Shown: positions 17,050 to 24,740 of the stretch, in pieces
Numbering within the stretch: position 1 is the first letter of the stretch
Layout: the number at the start of each line of letters is the position of its first letter
DNA from: Syntrophaceae bacterium
GTDB lineage: Bacteria; Desulfobacterota; Syntrophia; Syntrophales; UBA2192
Length of the DNA: 64,000 bases
Assembly (NCBI GenBank): GCA_013177795.1
Contig: JABLXY010000002.1
Span: 806,001 to 870,000, forward strand
Direction of reading: 5' to 3'
Notes under the pieces: generated by a model
Told to the model about the DNA's origin: nothing
Databases searched by the model: none
Seen by the model: only the letters and a program-made list of their open reading frames with translations
Position numbers and translations under genes: made by a program

Positions 17050-17080
17050 AAGGGGCCGGCCGAAAATCGGCTGACCCCTT
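17050..17080 (-). terminator. Hairpin/terminator after the truncated tRNA copy
   Basis: On the minus strand, AAGGGGTCAGCCG-ATTTT-CGGCCGGCCCCTT is followed by a T-run (complement of the AAAA at 17047-17050). It sits just after the 3' end of the tRNA-Arg fragment in the direction of tRNA transcription and could serve as its terminator. Inverted copy at 16496-16526. Confidence 0.55.
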
Positions 17081-17085
17081 GATTG

Positions 17086-17142
17086 CATGGCGGGCGATCT
17101 GGGGCTCGAACCCAGGACCTTTGGTTCCGGAGACCAACGCTC
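17086..17142 (-). pseudogene. Truncated tRNA-Arg(CCG): exact copy of the 3' 55 nt (57-bp direct repeat)
   Basis: These 57 bases are identical to 17777-17833, the 3' part of the intact tRNA-Arg gene from CCA through the T-arm, anticodon arm and into the D-stem. The match then breaks off, so acceptor 5' strand and D-loop are missing and it cannot fold as a tRNA. The same-orientation copy 691 bp away, with a toxin-antitoxin pair between, is what integration at a tRNA 3' end leaves behind (attL/attR). No integrase is present. Confidence 0.88.
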
Positions 17143-17169
17143 GATCCGGATTTGCATTTCAAGCAGTCG

Positions 17170-17490
17170 TCACTGCTTCTTGTTTTTTTCTGCCTTTGCC
17201 CACAGCTTTCGCAGGTCCCTCCGTCCATGGACAATCGTGACGATGACGATCCGGGTCTTTTCCACCCGGTAGATAAGACGGTATTCCCTGACGATCAGCT
17301 CGCGAATGGCTGTCTGGCGGGTTTCGGGGACGATCCGGCCCCTTTGGTAGAACCTGTCAAGCGAGTTTCCGGCATCCAGGAGTTCGCGGATGACAGCCGC
17401 TGCGTATGAGGCAGAGTCCCGGGCGATGTAGTCGGCAATGGCTTCCAGATCGGAGACGGCATCGTGCGTCCAGACTATCGACCGAGCCAT
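17170..17490 (-). CDS. ParE/RelE-superfamily toxin
   Basis: The 106-residue protein MARSIVWTHDAVSDLEAIAD continues with YIARDSASYAAAVIRELLDA, GRIVPETRQTAIRELIVREY and RLIYRVEKTRIVIVTIVHGR, ending in a basic tail (RDLRKLWAKAEKNKKQ). The order α-helix pair, then RE..V..YR..Y and I..V.HGRR, is standard for ParE toxins, which poison DNA gyrase; RelE-type members cut mRNA at the ribosome. The R-E-Y-R-L pattern fits ParE better. Its start overlaps the end of the antitoxin gene by 16 bp. The pair lies between an intact tRNA-Arg and a 57-bp copy of its 3' end. Confidence 0.88.
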   Translation of the reverse strand: MARSIVWTHDAVSDLEAIADYIARDSASYAAAVIRELLDAGNSLDRFYQRGRIVPETRQTAIRELIVREYRLIYRVEKTRIVIVTIVHGRRDLRKLWAKAEKNKKQ

Positions 17491-17663
17491 TTCTTCATCC
17501 TTTTTTCAGCAGCCTCGGTCGAGATGACCTTCCCCTCGTCGGCCTGTTTCAGCCCCCGCTCGATTTTCTGAAGAACATAGATGTGATACTGGATATCCTC
17601 CATCGAGCAGTCCTCGGGCAGGTGCCTGAGAAGCTTGTTGACCTCCTTTTTGGCGGTTTGCAT
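17475..17663 (-). CDS. Antitoxin of the ParE/RelE-type pair
   Basis: A 62-residue, strongly helical and charged protein starting MQTAKKEVNKLLRHLPEDCS, then MEDIQYHIYVLQKIERGLKQ, ending EAAEKRMKKWLGR. Small proteins with DIQYHIYVLQKIE and a C-terminal TEAAEKRMKKWL segment are the usual antitoxin partners of this toxin class; the C-terminal helix should wrap the toxin. The gene precedes and overlaps the toxin. ATG at 17663 is preceded by a GAGGGGG stretch. The pair likely represses its own promoter, in the 110 bp before the tRNA gene. Confidence 0.82.
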   Translation of the reverse strand: MQTAKKEVNKLLRHLPEDCSMEDIQYHIYVLQKIERGLKQADEGKVISTEAAEKRMKKWLGR

Positions 17664-17730
17664 GGGATTCCCCCTCGGGTGAGCGTTTAAGCACTTATAT
17701 CGGCTATGCCGACCCCTGTCAATCCGGGTA

Positions 17731-17767
17731 GAAAAGCAAAAGGGCTTCCGTTTCTGCCAGAAGCCCT
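17731..17767 (-). terminator. Intrinsic terminator of tRNA-Arg
   Basis: Just after the tRNA 3' end (minus direction), AGGGCTTC and GAAGCCCT form an 8-bp stem with an 11-base loop, followed by TTTGCTTTTC. Confidence 0.75.
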
Positions 17768-17778
17768 CTTCGCATTCA

Positions 17779-17855
17779 TGGCGGGCGATCTGGGGCTCGA
17801 ACCCAGGACCTTTGGTTCCGGAGACCAACGCTCTATCCTGCTGAGCTAACCGCCC
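17779..17855 (-). tRNA. tRNA-Arg, anticodon CCG, CCA encoded
   Basis: The 77-nt gene folds fully. The acceptor stem GGGCGGT pairs with ATCGCCC (one G-U); then D-arm GCTC/GAGC, anticodon stem TTGGT/ACCAA with loop CTCCGGA (anticodon CCG, Arg), variable loop AGGTC, and T-arm CTGGG/CCCAG with loop TTCGAGC. Discriminator G and CCA are encoded. A terminator follows. A 57-bp copy of its 3' part lies 691 bp downstream. Confidence 0.97.
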
Positions 17856-18269
17856 GTTGTGTGCCGGCAAATGGAAACCGGGTCGGACCGGTGAAATCTC
17901 TCCCAGGCCGCACCCGGAGGACACTCTTTAGCACGTCCGGTGAAATATGTGAATACCCTGACGAAAAAATTTTTCAACCCCCTGTTTTGTCCCATTGCGG
18001 CGGTTTATCCCTGCCCGGGTCCAAAACGGGCCGTTCCGTATCGGCATACCGGAATCAACCGGCTGAAATGAAAAGAAAATTTTACGGCGATGCCCGAACG
18101 GCACGGCCGGGTTTGCTTCGTGCCCGGCGTCCGCATGCGGCGGCAAGGCTGCAACACCCTGAAAGGAATGCAGAAAATGGATGGTGCGGCGTTGTTTGGC
18201 CCGCGGCACGCGAGGTGCTCACGAGGGGTGCAAAGAAAACGCGGCACGCCGCCGCCAGGGAGCGAAACG
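17856..18269. other. 414-bp non-coding region between tRNA-Arg and the FlgM-like gene
   Basis: I see no gene. The left part should hold the tRNA-Arg promoter (minus strand). The right part holds a possible σ54-type promoter at 18204-18218. A tract with GACGAAAAAATTTTTCAACC near 17960 is A/T-rich compared with the surroundings. Confidence 0.5.
18204..18218 (+). promoter_or_regulatory. Possible σ54 (-24/-12) promoter of the FlgM-like gene
   Basis: CGGCACGCGAGGTGC resembles the σ54 consensus TGGCACG-N4-TTGC, with the invariant GG and GC exactly ten bases apart and about 50 bp before the start codon. Two mismatches to the consensus and no activator site make it tentative. Confidence 0.35.
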
Positions 18270-18479
18270 ATGAGAAAACCCCTCCGCAAGGAAGATTGCA
18301 GGCTGCAGCTGCTCCAGGTCGTCCGGGAGCTTCCCGAGATCAGGCACGAGAAGGTGGAGGAGGTGAGAGCCCGGATTGGGCAGGGCCTCTGCAGCGTCGA
18401 TGCCGACGTGCTTGCCGAGCGGATGCTGGGCGAGGCCCTCGCGGACGCCCTCCAGAGGTCCCGCAAGCCCCGCCACTGA
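18270..18479 (+). CDS. FlgM-like anti-sigma-28 factor, short
   Basis: ATG at 18270 follows AGGGAGCG and gives 69 residues. The sequence LPEIRHEKVEEVRARIGQGL followed by CSVDADVLAERMLGEALADA reproduces the FlgM C-terminal pattern (R-x-E-K-V-x-x-[IL]-[RK]-x-x-I-x-x-G-x-[YL]-x-V-[DN]), the two helices that hold σ28. The N-terminal disordered half of full FlgM is nearly absent. No other flagellar gene is in the window, so it is an orphan. A possible σ54 promoter precedes it, in line with flagellar hierarchies. Another small regulator with the same helix pair is possible. Confidence 0.6.
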   Translation: MRKPLRKEDCRLQLLQVVRELPEIRHEKVEEVRARIGQGLCSVDADVLAERMLGEALADALQRSRKPRH

Positions 18480-18494
18480 ATCCTGCCCGACGGC

Positions 18495-19358
18495 TCACAG
18501 GGCCAGCTCGCGGACGATCTTCCGCGCCGCGCGGCTCTGGTTCATCGTGCAGATGTGCAGGCCGCAGACCTCGTTGCGGATCAGGTCCCAGGCCTGCTGC
18601 TGGGCGTACTCGATGCCGTACTTCTCCACCTCCCCGGGCTTGTCCTTGAGCCAGCAGAGCCTGTCGCCCAGCGCCGGCGGGATCTTCGCCCCGCAGAGCT
18701 CCGTGATGCGCAGGATCTGCTTGTAGTTGAGGATGGGGAAGATGCCGGGGATGATGGGCACCCGGATCTTCATCGCCATCGCCCGGTCCCGGAAGCGGTA
18801 GAAGTCGTCGTTGCGGAAGAAGAGCTGCGTGATGATGAAGTCGGCCCCGGCGTCCACCTTGCGCTTGAGGTTCTTCAGGTCGTCGTCGAAGCTCGGCGCC
18901 TCGGGGTGACCCTCGGGGTATCCCGCCACGCCGACGGAAAAGCCGTTGTGCGCCCGGATGAACTCGACGAGTTCGTTGGCGAACCCGAAGCCCCCCGCGG
19001 GACGGACGAACTTCTCCTCGCCCCGGGGCGGGTCGCCGCGCAGGGCGAGGATGTTCTCGATGCCGTTCGCCTTCATGTCCTCGAGGATGCGGGCGATGTC
19101 GTCCCGCGTCGAGGCGACGCAGGTGAGGTGGGCGAGAGCCTCGCTGCCGATCTCCTTCTTCACGCGGGCGGCGATCTCGATCGTCTTGTCCCGCGTCCCG
19201 CCGCCGGCGCCGTAGGTCACGGAGATGAAGTCGGGGTTGAGCTCCTTGAGCTCGGCGATCGTCGTGAAGAGACTCTCCAGGTTCCCCTCCCGCGCCGGCG
19301 GGAAGACCTCGAAGGAGAGCGTTCTCTTTTTCTGCTTGAACAGGTCGCGGATCAGCAT
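18495..19358 (-). CDS. metF: Methylenetetrahydrofolate reductase
   Basis: From ATG at 19358 (MLIRDLFKQKKRTLSFEVFP) the product is 287 residues, standard for MetF. Diagnostic motifs are SFEVFPP, DFISVTYGAGGGTRDKTIEI, LTCVASTRDDI, NILALRGDPPRG, ADFIITQLFF and VPIIPGIFPI. It reduces methylene-THF to methyl-THF using FAD, for methionine synthesis or, in anaerobes, one-carbon flow through the methyl branch of the Wood-Ljungdahl pathway. The frame stays open further upstream, but homology begins here. No MetV- or MetH-like gene is adjacent, and it ends 15 bp from the convergent FlgM-like gene. Confidence 0.94.
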   Translation of the reverse strand: MLIRDLFKQKKRTLSFEVFPPAREGNLESLFTTIAELKELNPDFISVTYGAGGGTRDKTIEIAARVKKEIGSEALAHLTCVASTRDDIARILEDMKANGIENILALRGDPPRGEEKFVRPAGGFGFANELVEFIRAHNGFSVGVAGYPEGHPEAPSFDDDLKNLKRKVDAGADFIITQLFFRNDDFYRFRDRAMAMKIRVPIIPGIFPILNYKQILRITELCGAKIPPALGDRLCWLKDKPGEVEKYGIEYAQQQAWDLIRNEVCGLHICTMNQSRAARKIVRELAL

Positions 19359-19494
19359 CGGGTCTGCCTGTGAAAATTGCCTGTGAAAATGGCACTTCGG
19401 GCCGGATCTGTCAATAGATTTTCTGTCATGCCGGTGTTGTGCAACCGCCGGAAATCTGCTAGATTCGGCACGGTTGAGGCATGCCGGTACCGCG

Positions 19495-21621
19495 ATGACC
19501 AGACTCTGCAGAGCGATCCTTTCCGCAACCCTGCTCCTGACAGGGCTCATGGCGGCCCCTGCCTGGGGTCTCGTCTACGTCTCCAACATCCGCCACTGGG
19601 CGGCGCCGGATTACACGCGCGTCGTCATCGACACGAGCGACGAGACGGCCTATGCCGTCGCGAAGGAGGGCCGGCGGCTGACCCTGACGGTGAAGAACGC
19701 CGACATCGCAGAGGACGTGCCCCTGCAGAGCTTCCTGAACAAGCCCGGCATCGAGAAGATCGACGTCACCGCCCTGCCCGACGAGAGCGTGCGCATCGAG
19801 ATCACCCTCTCGCAGGACGTGGAGGCGAAGGTCTTCAAGCTCAAGAAGTTCCTCGACAAGCCCCACCGCATCGTCATCGACCTTCAATTCCCCGAGGTCG
19901 AGGAGAAGGAGAGCCTCAGCCGCCAGGAGGTCAAGAGGCTCCAGAAGGCGAGGATCGTGGTCATCGACGCGGGGCACGGCGGCGAAGACCCCGGCGCCAT
20001 CGGCAAGATGGGCACGCGGGAGAAGGACGTCGTTCTCAAGATCGCCAGGAAACTCCGGGACAACCTCAACCGGCGCGAGGGTTACCGGGCCTTCCTGACC
20101 CGCACGGGCGACTACTACGTGCCGTTCAAGAAGCGGCTCAAGATCGCCCGGGACTACGGGGCCGACGTCTTCGTCAGCATCCACGCCGACGCGGTGCGCA
20201 ACCGCACGATCCGCGGGGGGTCGGTCTACATCCTCTCCGCGGGCGGCGCGACGAACGAGGCGGCGAGGCTGCTGGCCCGCAAGGAGAACCTCGCAGACGT
20301 CATCGGCGGCTGGGCGGGCGACGATGCGATCGACGACAGCGACGTCATCACCCTCGACATGGTGATGACCAACACGATCAACCGCTCCCGCGAGCTCGCG
20401 CATCTGACCCTGCGGAGCATGTCGGACATCAACACCCTCAAGTTCAGCCAGGTCCAGGGGGCGCCCTTCCGCGTCCTGAAGCTCCCGGAGATCCCCTCGG
20501 TGCTCGTCGAGACGGCCTACATCTCGAACCCCGTCGAGGAGAAGCTGCTGCGGACGCCGGCCTTCCAGGACGAAATGGCAGCCGCCATCGCGAAGGCCAT
20601 CGTGCAGTTCGTCCCCAACGGGCAGCCGCCGGCACCCGTGCAGCTCGCCCGGGACGAGGAGAGGGCGGTCCCCGCCGCCAGGAAGGAGCCGGCGGCCGAT
20701 CCGCCGCGCCAGCGGGAGGGCCGTGCCGCCGGGAAGGTGGGGGAGGACGACGCGCCTGCGGTGAAGAAGGCGTCGAAAGCCACGGCCGGTGAGGAGCGGA
20801 AGGGCGCTGCCGCCGACCCGGCCCGCGCGAGAAAAAACGGGACGCTCACCTACCGCGTGAAAAAGGGCGACACGCTCGAGAAGATCGCGGCGGCGCACGG
20901 CGCGACGGCGGTCGAGATCGCCAGGCTCAACAACTTGAGGCTCAAGGACCCCCTCTGGGTGGACCGCAAGCTCAAGATCCCGGCGCCCCCGGCCAAGGAG
21001 GAGGACAAGCCGCAGCCCGAGACCGTCCAATACCGCGTGAAGAAGGGCGACACGCTCGAGGGAATCGCCCTGCAGCACCACACGACGGTGCGCGCCATAC
21101 GGACCCTGAACCGCCTGAAGGCCGGCGAGCAGCCGGCGGCCGGCCGCGCGCTCCGGGTGCCCGTCGGGAAGCCCGACGAGGAGCTGGCCGCCGAGCCCGC
21201 CCCGGCGGCCAAAGGGGCGGCCGCGAGGAAGCCGCCCGCCGCCGGGCAGGCGCAGAAGACGACGACCTACAGGGTCCGCAAGGGCGACACGCTGGAGAAG
21301 ATCGCGGCCCGTCACGACACGACGGCGGCCGAACTTGCCAGGCTCAACAACCTCAAGCCGAAGGACCCCCTCTACGTGGACCGCAGGCTGAAGGTTCCCG
21401 CCGTCGAGAAGGAAAAGGGCAGGGACGCCCCGGCGGAGAGAAAAACGGCGAAGGCCAAGAGGAACACGACCTACACGGTCCGCAAGGGGGACACCCTCGA
21501 GAAGATCGCCGCGAAGCACAACACCACGATTGCGGCCCTGATGAAGGCCAACAAGATCAAGCTCCACGACCCCCTGTACGTGAACCGGAAGCTGATCATT
21601 CCGCCGGAGGAGGATATTTAA
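19495..21621 (+). CDS. N-acetylmuramoyl-L-alanine amidase: AMIN, Amidase_3 and four LysM domains
   Basis: The 708-residue protein starts with a signal peptide (MTRLCRAILSATLLLTGLMA). An AMIN domain (about 25-130; VYVSNIRHWAAPDYTRVVID) targets it to peptidoglycan or the outer-membrane assembly site. Amidase_3 (about 145-360) shows the zinc ligands in VVIDAGHGGEDPGAIG and SIHADAVRNRTIRGG and the catalytic Glu in SVLVETAYISN. After a linker come four LysM repeats, each beginning YRVKKGDTLE or a close variant, near 20850, 21030, 21270 and 21470. It cuts the amide between MurNAc and L-Ala, as AmiC does at division. Four LysM repeats is more than usual. Confidence 0.93.
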   Translation: MTRLCRAILSATLLLTGLMAAPAWGLVYVSNIRHWAAPDYTRVVIDTSDETAYAVAKEGRRLTLTVKNADIAEDVPLQSFLNKPGIEKIDVTALPDESVRIEITLSQDVEAKVFKLKKFLDKPHRIVIDLQFPEVEEKESLSRQEVKRLQKARIVVIDAGHGGEDPGAIGKMGTREKDVVLKIARKLRDNLNRREGYRAFLTRTGDYYVPFKKRLKIARDYGADVFVSIHADAVRNRTIRGGSVYILSAGGATNEAARLLARKENLADVIGGWAGDDAIDDSDVITLDMVMTNTINRSRELAHLTLRSMSDINTLKFSQVQGAPFRVLKLPEIPSVLVETAYISNPVEEKLLRTPAFQDEMAAAIAKAIVQFVPNGQPPAPVQLARDEERAVPAARKEPAADPPRQREGRAAGKVGEDDAPAVKKASKATAGEERKGAAADPARARKNGTLTYRVKKGDTLEKIAAAHGATAVEIARLNNLRLKDPLWVDRKLKIPAPPAKEEDKPQPETVQYRVKKGDTLEGIALQHHTTVRAIRTLNRLKAGEQPAAGRALRVPVGKPDEELAAEPAPAAKGAAARKPPAAGQAQKTTTYRVRKGDTLEKIAARHDTTAAELARLNNLKPKDPLYVDRRLKVPAVEKEKGRDAPAERKTAKAKRNTTYTVRKGDTLEKIAAKHNTTIAALMKANKIKLHDPLYVNRKLIIPPEEDI

Positions 21622-21791
21622 ACCCTTCGAAGAGCAGCAGGGCCGTCCTTCCGTTCGGCGGGGCCCTCCGGGGCCGAAGGTCCGAGCGCCCCGGATTGGG
21701 TTTGATTTTCCCCGTGCCCTCTGATAGAAGGGTCAGTGATCGAATCTCGTTCGGGTTCTTTTGCCATCCAGCCCTTTGCGGAGGAATGACG

Positions 21792-22139
21792 ATGGAAAAA
21801 GAAAAGCAGTTGGAGAAGCTGACAGTCAAGGAACTCAGGGAGATGGCCCTGGAGATGGGAGGCATCACCGGGGTCACGGCGATGAAGAAGGAGGAGCTGA
21901 TCGCCGCCATCCGGGCGGCCAAGGGCCTCCCGGTGAAGCAGACCCGGGAAAGGCCCGTGGACACGGTTTTGGAGATCAAGAGGCGGATCCGGGAATGCCG
22001 GGCGCAGCGCGAGGAACTCCGCGGGGCGGGCAGACGCGCAGACGCCTCGCGGCTCAACAGGAAGATCAGCCGCCTGAAGAAGAAGACGAGAAGGCTCGCG
22101 CGCAAGGCGGCCGGAAAGGCGGCGGAGAAGCCGGCGTAG
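21792..22139 (+). CDS. Rho N-terminal-domain (SAP-like) nucleic-acid-binding protein
   Basis: The 115-residue protein starts at ATG 21792, seven bases after GGAGG; an ATG six bases earlier sits too close to that site. Residues about 5-40 (LEKLTVKELREMALEMGGIT then GVTAMKKEELIAAIRAAKGL) are the Rho_N helical fold that binds single-stranded nucleic acid. The rest is an extremely basic coiled coil (RLNRKISRLKKKTRRLARKA). It lacks the RNA-binding and ATPase domains of Rho, so it is not Rho itself. It ends 10 bp before the CBS-ACT gene and is probably co-transcribed with it. Confidence 0.8.
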   Translation: MEKEKQLEKLTVKELREMALEMGGITGVTAMKKEELIAAIRAAKGLPVKQTRERPVDTVLEIKRRIRECRAQREELRGAGRRADASRLNRKISRLKKKTRRLARKAAGKAAEKPA

Positions 22140-22149
22140 GGGAACGGCC

Positions 22150-22797
22150 ATGTTCGTCGGGCGGCGCATGTCGCGAAGCGTCGTGACGGTGAGTCCGGAC
22201 GCAAGCGTCCTCCAGGTCCGCAACCTCCTGCGCGAGAAGAACATCAACCAGGTCCCCGTGGTCGAGGGACGGCGCGTCGTGGGGATCATCACCGACGGCG
22301 ACATCCGCAAGAACTCGGCGTCCCCGGCGAGCACCCTCTCCGTGCACGAGCTCAACTACCTGCTCTCGGAGATGAGGGCGGGCGACATCATGACGCGCAA
22401 CCCCGTCACGGTGGGCCCGGAGACGCCGATCGAGGAAGCCGCGCTGATCCTCAACCGGCGCCGGATCGGCTGCCTGCCCGTCGTCCGGGACGCCGAGCTC
22501 ATCGGCATCATCACGACATGCGACATGCTCAATGTCCTGCTCGAGGTCATGGGCATGGGCACGGAGAGCGCGCGGATCGAGCTGACGCTGCCCAGCGACA
22601 TGGGTGAGATGGGCCGCATCGCGGAGATCGTCCGGGGGCTGGGGCTCTCGATCATCTCCATGGTCTCCACCGTCAACCGTGCCGATCCGGCCACGCGCTT
22701 CGCCGTGATCCGGGTGAACGCCGTTGACGCCCGCGAACTCTGCGCGGCGCTGCGCGGTGCGGGATACAAGGTCACGACGAAGTACGAGGACCCTTGA
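22150..22797 (+). CDS. CBS-pair plus ACT-domain regulatory protein (AcuB-like)
   Basis: The 215-residue protein has two CBS motifs: MSRSVVTVSPDASVLQVRNL with INQVPVVEGRRVVGIITDGD, and MTRNPVTVGPETPIEEAALI with IGCLPVVRDAELIGIITTCD. An ACT-like domain starts near ARIELTLPSDMGEMGRIAEI. CBS pairs bind adenine nucleotides and ACT domains bind amino acids, so this is a metabolic sensor; the AcuB family has this order. Which process it controls cannot be read from context. A strong intrinsic terminator follows at 22820-22859, closing the amidase/Rho_N/CBS group. Confidence 0.87.
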   Translation: MFVGRRMSRSVVTVSPDASVLQVRNLLREKNINQVPVVEGRRVVGIITDGDIRKNSASPASTLSVHELNYLLSEMRAGDIMTRNPVTVGPETPIEEAALILNRRRIGCLPVVRDAELIGIITTCDMLNVLLEVMGMGTESARIELTLPSDMGEMGRIAEIVRGLGLSIISMVSTVNRADPATRFAVIRVNAVDARELCAALRGAGYKVTTKYEDP

Positions 22798-22819
22798 TCA
22801 CCGGGCCGGGAAGGTTTCG

Positions 22820-22859
22820 GGGCTGAAGGCAACCTCAGGAGGCTTTCGGCCCTTTTTTT
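22820..22859 (+). terminator. Intrinsic terminator after the CBS-ACT gene
   Basis: GGGCTGAAGG and CTTTCGGCCC pair with two G-T wobbles, followed by seven T residues. It separates the CBS-ACT gene from the OFA transporter gene on the same strand. Confidence 0.85.
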
Positions 22860-22896
22860 GTTACGGCGAATCCATGAAAGGTGAAATCTGATTCGT

Positions 22897-24153
22897 ATGA
22901 GCAACGAGAATCTCGAGAGCAAGCGATGGGTCATCGCCATCGCGGGTGTCGTGATCATGACGATCCTGGGCACGGTGTACGCCTGGTCCGTCTTCGTCAA
23001 ACCCATCGTGGCCGCGCAGGGATGGGACATGGCCGTCGTGTCGCGGGTCTTCATGCTGATCATCGGCACGATCGGCGTCTCCGCGGCCTTCGGCGGCATG
23101 CTCGTGGACAGGAAGGGGCCGAAATTCGTCGCCCTCCTGGGATCCCTGCTCTACGGCATCGGCGTGCTGCTGGGCGGTGTGGCGCTTCACACGGGCAATA
23201 TCTGGATTCTCTTCTTCGGCTACGGCCTCGTCGCCGGCGTGGGCAACGGGCTTGCCTACGTGGTGCCCATCGCCACCCTGATCCGCTGGTTTCCCGACAG
23301 GCGCGGGTTCATCACGGGACTGGCGGTCATGGGCTTCGGCCTCGGCGCCTTCTTCATCGGCATGATCGTGCCGGGCCTGATCAATCAAATCGGCGTGGCC
23401 AACGCGTTCCTGGTCCTGGGGGTCATTTATCTGGTCTGTAATCTGCTGGCGGCCGTGACCCTGCGAAACCCGCCCGCCGGATGGCTTCCCGAAGGCTTCA
23501 CGCCCCCGGCCAGCACGGTCAGCGCGGCCGATTCGTTCAGCTGGACGGAAGCCCGCAGGACACCGCAGTGGTACATGATCTGGGGCATGCTCTTCCTGAA
23601 TGTCACCGCCGGCATGGGGCTTCTGTCCAAGCTTTCGCCCATGGCGCAGGAAGTCATCCGGGTCGCCCGCAGTATCGACGATCCGGCCAAGCTCGCCGTC
23701 CTGGGAGGGTACATCCTGGCCTGGGCCTCCGTGTTCAACGGTCTCGGGCGCCTGTTCTGGGCTGCCGTCTCCGACATGATCGGCCGCAAGAACGTGTTCC
23801 TGGTCATGTTTCTCTCGCAGGCGATTCTCTACGTGACGCTGCCGCAGATCGACAGCGTCCTGATGTTCACCGTCATTGCCTGCTACCTGCTTTCCTGTCT
23901 CGGCGGGGGGTTTGCCGTCATGCCCGCTTTCGCGGCGGATTCGTTCGGCCCGACCTTTATCGGCAAGGTCTACGGCTTCGTCCTGACGGCATGGGGTGCA
24001 GCCGGTGTCGTGGGGGGGTTTGTGTTCGCGCAGTTTGACAAGACGCAGTCCCTCTACACCGCGGCCGCCTGTCTGTCGCTGGGCTTCATCATCACCCTGA
24101 TGTTCAGGCGGCCCAAGCACGTATCCTATTACAAGCTGGGCAGCACCCCCTGA
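22897..24153 (+). CDS. MFS transporter of the OFA (oxalate/formate antiporter) family
   Basis: The 418-residue protein has twelve predicted membrane helices. Family signs are GTVYAWSVFVKPI at the end of helix 1, the loop 2-3 motif GGMLVDRKGPKF, RWFPDRRGFITGLAVMGFGL (the OFA signature in helix 4/5) and ARRTPQWYMIWGMLFLN before helix 7. OFA members exchange monocarboxylates or dicarboxylates such as oxalate and formate. A Sec-dependent formate dehydrogenase is encoded 0.7 kb further on, which makes formate or a related acid a reasonable but unproven substrate. ATG at 22897 follows GGTGA. Two tiny minus-strand genes lie just beyond its end. Confidence 0.9.
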   Translation: MSNENLESKRWVIAIAGVVIMTILGTVYAWSVFVKPIVAAQGWDMAVVSRVFMLIIGTIGVSAAFGGMLVDRKGPKFVALLGSLLYGIGVLLGGVALHTGNIWILFFGYGLVAGVGNGLAYVVPIATLIRWFPDRRGFITGLAVMGFGLGAFFIGMIVPGLINQIGVANAFLVLGVIYLVCNLLAAVTLRNPPAGWLPEGFTPPASTVSAADSFSWTEARRTPQWYMIWGMLFLNVTAGMGLLSKLSPMAQEVIRVARSIDDPAKLAVLGGYILAWASVFNGLGRLFWAAVSDMIGRKNVFLVMFLSQAILYVTLPQIDSVLMFTVIACYLLSCLGGGFAVMPAFAADSFGPTFIGKVYGFVLTAWGAAGVVGGFVFAQFDKTQSLYTAAACLSLGFIITLMFRRPKHVSYYKLGSTP

Positions 24154-24243
24154 ACCGGGCGCAATACGTCGTTGCCCTTCATGGCAGGGGTCCGCGGGAC
24201 GGGGCAATCGGGAAGGGCGCAGCCGGCCGGCGAGGCATGCCGG

Positions 24244-24327
24244 TCATCTCGTCATGTAGAGAAACAGCAGGAACAGCAGTGCGAAAAACAAAAACCCGTA
24301 TGCCGAGAGTACCGGGCGGATCTTCAT
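24244..24327 (-). CDS. 27-residue single-helix membrane peptide
   Basis: ATG at 24327 opens a frame encoding MKIRPVLSAYGFLFFALLFL and seven more residues, ending YMTR. Two basic residues lead a 17-residue hydrophobic helix. It begins three bases after the stop of the 59-residue gene, so the two are coupled. One-helix peptides are known beside OFA-family transporters as presumed small subunits, but here the gene faces the transporter instead of following it. I call it on start, spacing and hydrophobicity alone. Confidence 0.5.
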   Translation of the reverse strand: MKIRPVLSAYGFLFFALLFLLFLYMTR

Positions 24328-24330
24328 CTG

Positions 24331-24510
24331 CTATTTCTTGACGAAATACCGGTGCAGCGCGTTGATGAGGGACGATACCTCGGACGCCGCCGGGGATTTC
24401 GCACCGGCAGGGGCGGTCTCGAAGTACCGGATGAGGGCGCGCACGATGGCCTTTTCCTCGTGCGCGCGCTCCTTCTTGGGCGAAGCGGAGGGTAAATCTG
24501 GAGTCGGCAT
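24331..24510 (-). CDS. 59-residue soluble helical protein next to the OFA transporter
   Basis: ATG at 24510 lies behind AGGAG with six-base spacing. The product is MPTPDLPSASPKKERAHEEK, then AIVRALIRYFETAPAGAKSP and AASEVSSLINALHRYFVKK. Two amphipathic helices share a repeated signature (LIRYFET and LHRYFVK). There is no signal peptide. The 27-residue membrane peptide follows after three bases. Good ribosome-binding site, typical codon use and the coupled downstream gene argue that it is real; no family recognised. Confidence 0.6.
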   Translation of the reverse strand: MPTPDLPSASPKKERAHEEKAIVRALIRYFETAPAGAKSPAASEVSSLINALHRYFVKK

Positions 24511-24700
24511 GTCATTCTCCTGACCCGATCAGATTACCCCTTTATCTCTCGGCCAAAGAGTGCACGTTTCCCGCGAAGAAGGCAATTCGACGAAAGTATG
24601 AATTTTGCCTACGAACGGAGTATGAGACGGGCCTAATCCGTTCGGGGGACGCCGGTGACGAATTGGACAAACCCGGGGCCGCCGGTGGGCGGCGAGGCAG

Positions 24701-24735
24701 AAAAAAGGCGGGCGCCGAGCCCGCCTTTTCTTTTT
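24701..24735. terminator. Bidirectional intrinsic terminator downstream of fdhA
   Basis: AAAAAA-GGCGGGC-GCCGA-GCCCGCC-TTTTCTTTTT: a 7-bp GC stem with A and T tracts on either side. In the minus direction it ends the formate dehydrogenase transcript. Confidence 0.85.
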
Positions 24736-24740
24736 CCGCG

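Noticed and set aside
17086-17142. Second functional tRNA-Arg gene
   Set aside because: Sequence identity stops in the D-stem; the 5' acceptor strand and D-loop are missing, so it cannot fold.
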